Shown here one piece after another: positions 49,181-59,461 of a DNA stretch of 64,000 bases. The stretch's first letter is position 1. Each line of letters opens with the position of its first letter. The position numbers and the translations under genes are program-made. Under the pieces are notes generated by a model, which saw nothing but the letters and a program-made list of their open reading frames with translations, ran no database searches and was not told the origin of the DNA. This stretch comes from Crambe crambe. Taxonomy: Eukaryota; Porifera; Demospongiae; Poecilosclerida; Crambeidae. The stretch lies in contig OZ004584.1 of the NCBI GenBank assembly GCA_963924555.1, positions 6,261,001-6,325,000 of the forward strand. Reading direction: 5' to 3'.

Positions 49181-50629
49181 CTACTGTACATAAAGCTCCA
49201 AAAGCTGTATAGGTGTATCGTCGTCAAATCCATCGTTACAGATCCTAACCTCCAGGTTGTTGGAGGTGGAGTTGAAGAGGGTCTTGCAGAACCATGGAGG
49301 GTTGTTAAACTGGCAGCAGGTGCTGGACAGACGACATCCCTGGCCATCCCAGAGAGGGTCGTTGGGGTGGAAAATTCTTGGAACATAATTGACATGATTG
49401 CCGGAGTCACAGAAGTAATCATTTCCAACAAAATAAGTCGAATGTGGCCAGTTATTGTTGTTACTGCATGTGCATAGCCACCATGTGCGAAAGGGGCCTT
49501 CTTCTCCGATAGCACTGGCAAAGGACCAGATATGTTGACGAGACCCCACACTGCCATGAGTCAGAGAGACACCATCAACATACGGTTCATCTATATGACT
49601 GGAAAAAACTAGTCCCTTAAAGCCATCGGTGTTTCTATTTTGATAGGCTATTATGCGTCCACACACACGACTATAGGTCAGTCCAAAAGTGGAATAAAAC
49701 GTTGATTTGCAACTACCATTGCGGTTTTGTCCCCTCCCACATGTCCTCACAGGGGAAAGGATGGTGGTCCAGTTGCTGGGACAGACCTGGTTGGGGTCTG
49801 ACATGCTGAGGAAGGCCACACGAGTCCACCCACTTGGTCCATCACAACCACATTGCCTGTTGAAGTCACAGTACACACGTACAGCAGAGCCATTGGAGGA
49901 CCAGATCCAGTAGTGACCTGATGGGGAGGAGGAATTCAACTGCAAGACATGTGAACAGGAAGCAGCAAGATTCAATTGTAGTAGGATATCAATTCGTCTT
50001 GAAACACTTGCTTGAAGCTCGTTGAGATTATTAACAGAAATTTGAACCTGATTTATTCCTCTTTCATATTCAGATATGCTATCATTCACAGAAGTATCAA
50101 GTCCAAATATAGAATTCTGAAGCTGCATTACTCTTCTTTCAAGTTCAGGAATGTTAACATTCACAGAAGTATCAATAGATATCTGAACCTGATTTATTCT
50201 TCTTTCATATTCAGATATGCTACCATTCACAAAAATTTCAAATCCTGATATAGAATTCTGAAGCTGTACAATCTTTCTGGATAATATGCTACCATTTACA
50301 GAAGTTTCAAGTCCAGATATAGTGTTCTGAAGCTTCATTATCATGTGCTCTATCTCAATCTTAACACTCTGATGGTTGACTTGTGAAACATTCCACACTG
50401 TAAGAATCAAGCTAGCAAATGCTACACTACCTACTAAGATGAATCCAACTAGTGCACACATGCACAACCAACTACAAACAGGCTTCTTCAACTTGGACTT
50501 ATTTTGACAAGGAGTAGCTGATGTATACACATTTCCTGAAGTACTATTAGATGGAATTTCATACTGAGAATTCACATCACAGGACACAACAGCTTCATTG
50601 AAATTTTCGTAAGTGTGTTCCTCTTCCAT
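49181..50629 (-). CDS. Type II membrane receptor-like protein, class A ectodomain, 25-residue stalk repeats
   Basis: Single-exon ORF of 482 residues with ATG at 50627-50629. The tail is MEEEHTYENFNEAVVSCD...SQYEIPSNS; the first motif has lost LP (YENF) while YEIP is kept. A helix carries LCMCALVGFILVGSVAFASL. The stalk has about five 25-residue units (LQNSI.GL..FVNGSISEYERRI); one is shortened to NGSILSRKI. The ectodomain has SGHYWIWSSNGSAVRVYCDFNRQCGCDG, VCGRIIAYQNRNTDGF, NDPLWDGQGC, NPPWFC and NNLEVRIC and ends LLELYVQ. The stalk is nearly identical to class B genes at 45211 and 56545 although the ectodomain is class A, so stalk and ectodomain have been reassorted. Confidence 0.88.
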   Translation of the reverse strand: MEEEHTYENFNEAVVSCDVNSQYEIPSNSTSGNVYTSATPCQNKSKLKKPVCSWLCMCALVGFILVGSVAFASLILTVWNVSQVNHQSVKIEIEHMIMKLQNTISGLETSVNGSILSRKIVQLQNSISGFEIFVNGSISEYERRINQVQISIDTSVNVNIPELERRVMQLQNSIFGLDTSVNDSISEYERGINQVQISVNNLNELQASVSRRIDILLQLNLAASCSHVLQLNSSSPSGHYWIWSSNGSAVRVYCDFNRQCGCDGPSGWTRVAFLSMSDPNQVCPSNWTTILSPVRTCGRGQNRNGSCKSTFYSTFGLTYSRVCGRIIAYQNRNTDGFKGLVFSSHIDEPYVDGVSLTHGSVGSRQHIWSFASAIGEEGPFRTWWLCTCSNNNNWPHSTYFVGNDYFCDSGNHVNYVPRIFHPNDPLWDGQGCRLSSTCCQFNNPPWFCKTLFNSTSNNLEVRICNDGFDDDTPIQLLELYVQ

Positions 50630-52215
50630 GGTTTAACGTGAAGAAAGAAATCCACTCACTACTTATATATACTACATTACTGAGTCATGAGTTGTGATAA
50701 ACAGATTGTTCTTGGGACTGTTAATAAACCAAGAAAAATTATAATAATAATGTGATTGAATAATAAAGGTTATTCATAACTTATAATTATACAGTGCAAG
50801 TAATAGAGGTTTTTTCTTTTGGGACTATGTATACATGGCCCAAATCTGTCTATGAAAATATAATTGGTAATCAGCATTTAAATGCAACTATACCCAAAAT
50901 TGCATTGAAAAGTATTGATAACTGAAGTTAGCCCTACACTGTAGTGATGATGACCTTTCACCCTCATATGCAAACATGTGGTTTTTTGTGTCACATATTA
51001 ATATCTCGTACGTACATTACAGATCTGATGTGGAGCATCTTTATGTGATGACCTTGGGTAAACTTAGATAGCACCTGTAAATATAAGGGGGACAAAATGC
51101 CCCTTTTGCCTACACCTAAAAAAACTGTCAATAACACACATCACAGCAAGGAAGTCCACAGTAACAAGAGAATGAACTTCAGTCACGTAACCTTACCCAT
51201 CACCAATATTACCAAACTACGAGCTAACTATTCCTACTTCACTCCCATGACAGGCCAAGATGAGATATAAAGGGAGTGAAGTAGCTCGTAGTTTGGCAAT
51301 ATTGGTGATGGGTAAGGGGTTACTTGACTGCAGTTCACTTTCTTGTTGCTGAACTTTTTTGAACCACACACAGAAATCCCTACTTTACTTTTTAAAAATA
51401 GTTTTTTCCTTTACTTATTTATCACCTTTTTGATGTAAGCTCTATTATTTTCTTATAAGCAACTGGATGCTGTGATCCTGCTATCCAAGTTAAAGTTCAT
51501 GTATTGTAGCTATGTAGTTCATTGGAGGTTTCATCATAATATTGTATGAGCCGAAATGAATCTGATCTGGAAGGATGAATGCTATCTATACAAGATTGCT
51601 ATTGACCTATTAAAATTTTGTATATAATTTTTTAAGCTTTACTGATATGTACCTGATATATTGTTGCATCGTAACCAGACTAGTGTCTAGGGTTTACGCT
51701 CTGAGCATCAAGAGACCAATGGAGAGACTAACATCAAGAGAGAAAGATTCACTAGTCAGTTGTGGGGTCCAGGTCCAAGAATCACGTGTATGGGGCGTGG
51801 TAAAATGTCTGAAACGTTGTAGGTGAAAGAAAGCTAGCAAGTTGGATGCTATTCTTGAACATGTCAAATTAAAGGTAAAGGATTATAGTGTGAGCAGTGT
51901 GGTATAGCATTTGAATGAACAATAAGTTGTTCGATGATGATGATGATGATGATGATGATGAATGACCAGATCAAAACAGCAATTTAGAAGTAAGTAGACA
52001 CAAATGGATTTGGTTACTACTTAAGAAGTTCCACTGTTAGGCCCATGCATGTATGGGTGGAAGCGAATATCATATCATTTAGGTAGCAATCATTGATACT
52101 TTAATTACTCTAAAATATGAACAGCTACTAAAATATAAAAGAGAAGAAGAAAGAGAAAAGGTTCACTACAAATTCTTAGCATTATTATTTTTTTTTTCGT
52201 AAACAGGAGGTTCAG
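50630..52215. other. Intergenic with a palindromic element
   Basis: The upstream flank (to about 51060) is shared with 55444-55900 and 36782-37320. The inverted-repeat element 51160-51350 follows, then a copy of the 47600-47730 flank (about 51360-51560). A (GAT)n run lies at about 51938-51961. No gene. Confidence 0.55.
51160..51350. mobile_element. Palindromic MITE, same family as 48131-48493
   Basis: Arms of about 60-65 bp (51160-51225 and 51282-51350) share TTACCCATCACCAATATT and CAAACTACGAGCTA in inverted orientation. The centre has ATTCCTACTTCACTCCCATGACAGGCC. The right arm is also found at about 47490-47560 and 47755-47830, so at least four copies of this family lie within 5 kb. Confidence 0.75.
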
Positions 52216-53279
52216 TTACTGTACATAAAGCTCCAAAAGCTGAATAGGTGTATCATCAGTATTTCCACTATTACAGATCCTAACCTCCAGGTTGTTGAAG
52301 GTGGAGTTGAGGAACGTCTTACAGTACCATGGAGGGTTGTTGAACTGACAGCAGGTGCTGGACGGACCACATCCCTGGCCATCCCAGAGAGGGTTGTTAT
52401 GGTGGAAAATTCCTGGAATATAATTGACATGATTGCCGGAGTCACAGAAGTAATCATTTCCAACAAAATAAGTCGAATGTGGCCAGTTATTGCTGTTACT
52501 ACATGCACATAGCCAATATGTGCGAAAGGGACCTTCTTCACCAATAGCACAGGCAAAGGACCAGATATGTTGATGAGACCCCATACTGCCATGAGTCAGA
52601 GAGACACCATCAACATACGGTTCATCTATATGACTGGAAAAAACTAGTCCCTTAAAGCCATCGGTGTTTCTATTTTGATAGGCTATTATGCGTCCACACA
52701 CACGACTATAGGTCAGTCCAAAAGTGGAAAAGAACACTGAACTGCAACCTCTTCTGATCGGTCCCCTCCCGCATGTCCTCACAGGGGAAAGGATGGTGGT
52801 CCAGTTGCTGGGATAGGGTCTGACATGTTGAGGAAGGCCACACGAGTCCACGTACTTGGTCCATCACAACCACACTGCCTGTTGACACACTGCCTGTTGA
52901 CAGACATTTTTTTTTCGTAAACAGGAGGTTCAGTTACTGTACATAAAGCTCCAAAAGCTGAATAGGTGTATCATCAGTATTTCCACTATTACAGATTATG
53001 CAGACTAATTATTGGGGGGGGGGGGGGATCTTTAGCCACCTTGACTCTTGTAACCATGAAATTCTTCATCAACAATGTCTTTATTATGTAACCTCAGCAT
53101 ATTAATTCTCCCATAACTGAATAGGTTCCCTTGGACTTGGACTTATCTTGACGAGAAGTTGCTGATGCATACACATTTCCTGAAGTACTATTAGATGGAA
53201 TTTCATACTGAGAATTCACATCACAGGACACAACAGCTTCTTTGTAATTTGGTAACTCGTAAGTGTGTTCCTCTTCCAT
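52216..53279 (-). pseudogene. Receptor pseudogene lacking membrane segment and stalk
   Basis: 53094-53279 encodes an intact-looking tail (MEEEHTYELPNYKEAVVSCD...SQYEIPSNS). It is then followed by unrelated sequence with a G-run (about 53018-53030) instead of the helix. 52216-52851 encodes most of a class A ectodomain, with a deletion at about 52816 removing QVCPSNW codons and shifting the frame. A second copy of the last 90 bp of the gene (52905-52995 against 52185-52275) is inserted between the parts. Confidence 0.8.
52905..52995. repeat. Direct copy of the 3' end of the same pseudogene
   Basis: About 90 bp, starting TTTTTTTTTCGTAAACAGG, repeats 52185-52275 with almost no difference. It places the last codons (LLELYVQ) and poly-T flank 720 bp upstream of their proper position. 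Very recent by identity, or an assembly artefact. Confidence 0.8.
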
Positions 53280-53910
53280 GGTTTAACTTGAAGAAAGAAA
53301 TTCACTATACACTACATTACTGAGTTATGATAAGTGGATTGCTCTTGGGACTGCATAATTATGAAACAATCTTTCAAGAGATTAATAAACCCCCCCAAAA
53401 ATTATAACAACAATTTGAATGAGGTTATTTATCATAACTTAAGATTGTACAGTGCAAGTAATGAAGATTTTTTCCTTTGGGACTATGTATACATGGTCTA
53501 AATATGTTTATAAAAAAACCATGTGATTGTGTATTGATAACTGAAGTGAACCCAACACTGTAGTGATGATGACATTTCCCCTTCTTATGCAAACATGTGG
53601 TTATTGTGTGTGATATATTAATATCTCGTATGTACATTACAGATCTAATATGCAGATTCTTTGCGTGATGACCTTGGGTAGACTGAGCATGCCATAATGC
53701 TTGCATTTTCCCCCAATCAAAAGTACAAGTGGTATGTCTATGCATACACCTGTAGGTTAGATCACGAGTGGAACTGAATATCAAATAGCAACCATTGACA
53801 GCACTCTAAGTGGATCTACTTCAAACATTAATAGACTACTAAAATATAAAAATGTATGTGAGAGAGGGAGGGAAAAGCAAAAGACCCTTTACCAGTTATA
53901 TCTTTGTATT
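53280..53910. other. Intergenic, duplicated upstream flank
   Basis: The third copy of the flank described at 36782-37499, also present at 58079-58600. No gene. It ends with a degenerate GA-rich tract before the next stop codon. Confidence 0.6.
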
Positions 53911-55443
53911 CTATTGTACGTAAAGCTCCAACAGCTGGATAGGTGTATCATCAGAACTTCCATGATTACAGATCCTGACCTCCAGGTCGTCGGTCGTGGA
54001 ATGGGGGAGGGTCTTACAGAACCATGGAGGGTTGTTGAACTGGCAGCAGGTGCTGGAGGAACCACACCCCTGGCCGTCCCAGAGAGGGTCGTCGGAGAAG
54101 AAAATATTTGGAATAGTACGACCATGATTGCCAGAGTCACAGAAGTAATCCCTTCCAACAAATACAGTCGAATGTGGCCAGTTATTGCTGTTACTGCATT
54201 CACATAGCCATGCTGTATGAAAGGGGCCTCTTTCTCCAATAGCACTGGCAAAGGACCAGATATGCTCTCGAGATCCCACACTGCCATGAGTCAGGGAGAC
54301 TCCATCAACATATGGACCTTCAATCTGACGGGAGGCGAAGACTAGTCCCAAAAAGGCGTCAGTGTTTCTATCCTGATAGGCTATTATGCGTCCACACACG
54401 CGATTATAGGTCAGTCCAAAAGTGGAATAGAACGTTGATTTGCAACTACCGTTTCCCCTCCCACATGTCCTTAAGGGATAAGCGATGGTGGTCCAGTTGC
54501 TGGGACAGACCTGGTTGAGGTTTGACATGTTGAGGAAGGCCACACGAGTCCACGTACTTGGTCCATCACAACCACACTGCCTGTTGAAGTCACAGTACAC
54601 ACGCACAGCAGAGCCATTGAAGGACCGGATCCAGTAGTGACCTGATGGTGAGGAGGGATACATTGCAAAGAGAGCAGAACATGAAGCAGCAGAATCATTA
54701 GGTAGAATTCCCATTTGTGTACAATACACACGTACAGCAGAGCCATTGGAGGACCAGATCCAGTAGTGACCTGATGGGGAGGAGGGATTCAACTGCAAGA
54801 CATGTGAACAGGAAGCAGAAGGGTTCAATTGTAGTAGGATATCAATTCGTCCTGAAACACTTGCTTGAAGCTCGTTGAGATTATTAACAGAAATTTGAAG
54901 CTGACTTATCCTTCTTTCATATTCAGATATGCTACCATTGACAGTAGTATCAAGTCCAAATATAGAATTCTGAAGCTGCATTACTCTTCTTTTAAGTTCA
55001 GGAATGTTAACATTCACAGAAGTATCAATAGATATCTGTATCTGGTTTATTCTTCTTTCATATTCAGATATGCTACCATTCACAAAAATTTCAAGTCCTG
55101 ATATAGAATTCTGAAGCTGTACAATCCTTCTTTCATATTCAGATATGCTACCATTTACAGAAGTTTCAAGTCCAGATATAGTGTTCTGAAGCTGCATTAT
55201 CATGTGCTCTATCTCAATCTTAACACTCTGATGGTTGACTTGTGAGATATTTAGAGCCAAGCTGGCAAATGCTGCACTACCTACTAAGATGAATCCAACT
55301 AGTGCACACATCCACAACCAACTACAAACAGGCTTCTTCTTATCTGGAGTAGCTAATGCATTAGAAGGAATTTCATACTGAGGATTCACATCACAGGACA
55401 TGACAGCTTCCTTGAAATTCTCGTACGTGTGTTCCTCTTCCAT
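53911..55443 (-). CDS. Type II membrane receptor-like protein, class A ectodomain with duplicated start segment
   Basis: Single-exon ORF of 510 residues with ATG at 55441-55443. The tail is short and edited: MEEEHTYENFKEAVMSCDVNPQYEIPSNAL; YEIP is kept. The helix is LWMCALVGFILVGSAAFASLAL. The stalk has five 25-residue units. The ectodomain start is present twice, as in 35324-36781 (SGHYWIWSS...VYC, then TQMGILPNDS and AASCSALFAMYPSSPSGHYWIRSF...VYCDFNRQCGCDG). Here the second copy continues as class A (VCGRIIAYQDRNTDAF, DPLWDGQGC, NPPWFC, DDLEVRIC, LLELYVQ) instead of class B. The duplicated-start cassette has therefore been combined with both ectodomain classes. Confidence 0.88.
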   Translation of the reverse strand: MEEEHTYENFKEAVMSCDVNPQYEIPSNALATPDKKKPVCSWLWMCALVGFILVGSAAFASLALNISQVNHQSVKIEIEHMIMQLQNTISGLETSVNGSISEYERRIVQLQNSISGLEIFVNGSISEYERRINQIQISIDTSVNVNIPELKRRVMQLQNSIFGLDTTVNGSISEYERRISQLQISVNNLNELQASVSGRIDILLQLNPSASCSHVLQLNPSSPSGHYWIWSSNGSAVRVYCTQMGILPNDSAASCSALFAMYPSSPSGHYWIRSFNGSAVRVYCDFNRQCGCDGPSTWTRVAFLNMSNLNQVCPSNWTTIAYPLRTCGRGNGSCKSTFYSTFGLTYNRVCGRIIAYQDRNTDAFLGLVFASRQIEGPYVDGVSLTHGSVGSREHIWSFASAIGERGPFHTAWLCECSNSNNWPHSTVFVGRDYFCDSGNHGRTIPNIFFSDDPLWDGQGCGSSSTCCQFNNPPWFCKTLPHSTTDDLEVRICNHGSSDDTPIQLLELYVQ

Positions 55444-56544
55444 GGTTTAATTTGAAGAAAGAAATCCACTACACAACTTATATACACTACATTACTGAGT
55501 TATAAGTTATGATAAACAGATTGCTCTTGGGACTGCATTAATTATGGAACAATCCATTTTTTATTATACTGTACATACTGTTGGAATCATTATCAAGTGA
55601 TTAATAAACCAAGAAAAATTATGTGATTGAATAATAAAGGTTATTTATCATAACTTCTAATTATACAGTGCAAGTAATAGAGGTTTTTTCCTTTGGGATT
55701 TATGTATACATGGTCCAAATCTGTTTATGAAAGCAGTATTGGTAATCAGCATTTAAATGCAAAAAACTGAAGTTAGCCCAATACTGTAGTGATGATATGA
55801 CCTTTCACCCTCATATGTAAACATACTAATATCTTGTACGTACATTACAGATCTAATGTGCAGCTTCTTTCAGTGATGATCTTGGGTAAACTGAACATGC
55901 ATGCTCATCCCACAATGCTTCATTCCCCTAAGTATTAGCTACATAATCAAAAGTACAAGTGCATAATAGCTATAATAAATACTGATAGAATTAATGCATA
56001 ATTAAAATTAACAGTTTACACTCAACGTACCAAAAGTTTTGGGAAATTTCTGTTGGCCAACAATATACGAGCAGCCCTATATTTTTGGGATTAATTTGTA
56101 AGTATGTTCCTCTTGTATAGTTTAACTTGAGTAGGCAATACAGCTCTTAATTTCTCTGTAACTTTGTGTCTTGAAGATCTTGAAAGTTTTCTGCATTATG
56201 TATATGGGGATATGTTAGTTCTAGAAGTACATTAAGCCTACAGTATTTTTACAACCTACAGATGCTCAGCATCACTGCCAAGGGGAAATAACTGATATTA
56301 CTCTAATGTGAATATGATCATGATACTCCACATCAACCACTGTTAGAATAACCTAAAATTGAAGTTGAATAGCTGAAGTGTCTATTAGAAAATGAAAACA
56401 GTTCACAAAAAGGAATCATGTTATTGACTAGTGGGAACGAGTTCTAATTAAAAAACAGTAACAGGTAGATGATTAAAGGAAATCATAGTTGTAGTTACAT
56501 GAATTTATAAACCAAAATACAGTGTGATGTGTCATTATAAATTT
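55444..56544. other. Intergenic, duplicated flanks
   Basis: 55444-55900 is the upstream flank shared with 50630-51060. About 56100-56544 is the class B downstream flank shared with 44460-45210. The junction between them lies near 56000-56100. No gene. Confidence 0.55.
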
Positions 56545-58078
56545 TCACTGGACGTAAATTTCAAATGTTTGAACTGCGATGTCTTCATCATTGTGAGGTT
56601 GGTCACAACAAACTCTCATCTCTATGTCGTCAGAGGTGAGTTCTGGAAGTTGTCTGTAGAACCACGGAGGAGTGCAGTCTACATTGGACCCACAGTCCTC
56701 CCCGTCCCATAGAGGAGATGCCTCGTAACAGCCAGCATTACTTGTGCTATGAACTCCATCACAAAAATAATTGTTTTGAACAAATGAAGGTCGATTAGAG
56801 TCACAGTGCCTCATATCTATACAGTGTGAAGGAAAATATTGCAGTTTTCAGTATTTTTATTATTATGGTTTCTACTTTTCACCCCATGAATATTCCCTGC
56901 TATGAGGTAGCTAATGTACAATTAATTTACAACTTACCAGCAGCAAAAGTCCAGATGTGCTGCCTCAAAGGGGGCACTCCATAAGTCAGACTCACACCAT
57001 CAACATAATTAGAGTTTATACTGGCAGACATCCCTCTGTTATTGCCTCCAAATGCATCGACTGTCCTAAACTGATAGGCTCTGATCATCCCACATACATG
57101 AGAATAGTTAAGACCATGTGAAGTGTAACTATTTGACGAACATTTTCCACTTGGAGAGTTTGTACCAATTTCACATGTTGGTTCAGAAGTGCAACTATCC
57201 CCCTGCCTGAGACCACTGGGACATTGGCTACTGCTGTCTCTCATGTCCAGACTAGCCACTCTCATCCACCCTCCAGTGATGTTATCACACGACCTGATCA
57301 TGTCACAGTACACACGCACAGCAGAGCCATTGGAGGACCTGATCCAGTAGTGACCTGACGGGGAGGAGGGATCCAACCACAAGACATGTGAACAGGAGTC
57401 AGGAACATTCAACTGTAGTAGGATATCAATTCGTCTTGAAACACTTGCTTGAAGCTCGTTGAGATCATTAACAGAAATTCGAAGCTGATTTATTCTTCTT
57501 TCGTATTCAGATATGCTATCATTCACAGAAGTATCAAGTCCAAATATAGAATTCTGAAGCTGCATTACTCTTCTTTCAAGTTCAGAAATATTAACATTCA
57601 CAGAAGTATCAATAGATATCTGTACTTGGTTTATTCTTCTTTCATACTCCAATATGCTACCATTCACAAAAATTTCAAGTCCAGATAGAGAATTCTGAAG
57701 CTGTACTATCCTTCTTTCATATTCAGATATGCTACCATTAACAGAAGTTTCAAGTCCAGATATAGTGTTCTGAAGCTTCATTATCATGTGCTCCATCTCA
57801 AGCTTAGCACTCTGATGGTTGACTTGTGGAAAATTCCACACTGTAAGAGCCAAGCTAGCAAATGCTGCACTACCTACTAAGATGAATCCAACTAGTGCAC
57901 ACATGCACAACCAACTACAAACAGGCTTCTTCAACTTAGACTCATCTTGACGAGGAGTTGCTGATGCATACACATTTCCTGAAGTACTATTAGATGGAAT
58001 TTTATACTGGGAATTCACATCACAGGACACAACAGCTTCTTTGTAATTTGGTAACTCGTAAGTGTGTTCCTCTTCCAT
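56545..58078 (-). CDS. Type II membrane receptor-like protein, class B ectodomain, two exons
   Basis: Exons 56938-58078 and 56816 down to 56545, with a 121-bp GT-AG intron (56817-56937). 470 residues, ATG at 58076-58078. Near-identical sister of 45211-46761 with the same exon lengths and phase 1 intron. The tail is MEEEHTYELPNYKEAVVSCD...SQYKIPSNS (YELP kept, second motif YKIP). The helix is at about 55-80; the stalk has 25-residue units with NGS sites. The ectodomain has CSHVLWLDPSSPSGHYWI, VYCDMIRSCDNITGGWMRVASLDM, VCGMIRAYQF, HIWTFAA | CDSNRPSFVQNNYFCDG, SPLWDGEDCG, PPWFYRQL and DDIEMRVC and ends FEIYVQ. Confidence 0.85.
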
Positions 58079-58639
58079 GGTTTAACTTGAAGAAAGAAAT
58101 TCACTATACACAACTCATATACACTACATTACTGAGTTATGATAAGTGGATGGCTCTTGGGACTGAAACAATCTTTCAAGAGATTAATAAGTCCAAAAAA
58201 AAATTATAACAACAATTTGAATGATTATTTATCATAACTTAAGATTGTACAGTGCAAGTAATGAAGATTTTTCCTTTGGGACTATGTATACATGGCCTAA
58301 ATATGTTTATAAAAAAACCATGTGATTGTGTATTGATAACTGAAGTGAACCCAACACTGTAGTGATGATGACATTTCCCCTTCTTTACAGATCTAATGTG
58401 CAGATTCTTTGCGTGATGACCTTGGGTAAACTGAGCATGCCATAATGCTTGCACTTTCCCCCAATCAAAAGTACCACTCATGACCTAACCTACAGGTGTA
58501 TACATAGACATACCACTTGAACTGAATGTCAAATAGCACCATTGACAACACTCTAAGTGGATCTACTTCAAACATTAATAGACTACTAAAATATAAAAAT
58601 GTATGAGAGAGAGGAAGGGAGGGAAAAGCAAAAGGCCCT
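58079..58639. other. Intergenic, duplicated upstream flank
   Basis: Copy of the 53280-53880 flank with an internal deletion near 58385 and a small inverted segment around 58480-58520 (CATGACCTAACCTACAGGTG is reversed relative to 53745). No gene. Confidence 0.55.
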
Positions 58640-58654
58640 TTACCAGTTATATCT

Positions 58655-59461
58655 TTGTATTCTATTGTACGTAAAGCTCCAACAGCTGGATAGGTGTATC
58701 ATCAGAACTTCCATGATTACAGATCCTGACCTCCAGGTCGTCGGTCGTGGACTGGGAGAGGGTCTTACAGAACCATGGAGGGTTATTGAACTGGCAGCAG
58801 GTACTGGAGGAACCACACGATTGCCGGAGTCACAGAAGTAATCGTTTCCAACAAATATACCGTAAATCTGGAAATTTTCGCTGTTAAAAATAATTCGCGG
58901 TTGGCTCAAACAACGAAAATTAAACACGTGAAATATTTTCTACAACGGATTATTAAAATATTGAAAATATATACGGTAGGAAGCACATTGCATTGCGTAC
59001 TAGTCTCTAGCTCTCCAAGTATTTGAAGGTCTTCCAGATCCCCCTGTTCCTTCTCGGGCTATTGCTCGAGCGAATTGTGAAGTAGAGGCAGAGTTAGTTA
59101 GTTCGAGATAGTCTTTCGATCACGTCCTACAATCGTACCTGATTTCTTCACTGCCACCGTGTACCTGTCCTTTTCATTCGTTGGCTCCCTCACACTCTAG
59201 CGTTTCACCTAGACTGGCATCCCACATGTCACGCACGGTACACATGGTAGCCACGAACACAGCAAGTGATCTGGAACTCTGTGCTAGCATTACCGCCATT
59301 TTTCTCCAGCTGGATTTAGTAGCGAAATTTTCATTGTTGAAAATAATTCGCGGGTGATTCAAAAAACGAATAATAAACGCATCGAAAAAATAAAACGCGA
59401 AGATATTTTACGCGAAAATTTCCAGATTTACGGTAGTCGAATGTGGCCAGTTACTGCTGTT
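58655..59461 (-). pseudogene. Class A receptor fragment interrupted by a transposon
   Basis: 58655-58857 encodes the last part of a class A ectodomain (LLELYVQ backwards to CCQFNN). The DPLWDG section is deleted, joining the CGSSSTCC codons to FCDSGN. At FVGN.D.. the frame runs into the element 58860-59433. Homology resumes at 59435 (GTCGAATGTGGCCAG, the WPHST codons) for about 25 bp and then ends. Closest to 53911-55443. Confidence 0.85.
58860..59433. mobile_element. 574-bp TA-flanked DNA transposon inserted in a receptor pseudogene
   Basis: Inverted ends CCGTAAATCTGGAAATTTTCGC and GCGAAAATTTCCAGATTTACGG are perfect over 22 bp. TA flanks both (58858-58859, 59434-59435). Intact paralogues read uninterrupted AACAAATACAGTCGAATGTGG across the site, so the insertion point is exact. 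Subterminal blocks near 58885-58920 and 59325-59370 are similar (AAAATAATTCGCG), and a further CCGTATATA-like end occurs near 58966-58976. No transposase ORF is seen. Confidence 0.88.

Noticed and set aside
50012..50248. Plus-strand ORFs such as the one rich in YSSFIFRYATIH repeats, and similar ones at 54865, 57449, 46132 and 61037
   Set aside because: They are antisense shadows of the coiled-coil stalk repeats of the minus-strand receptor genes. Their repetitiveness is inherited from the stalk.
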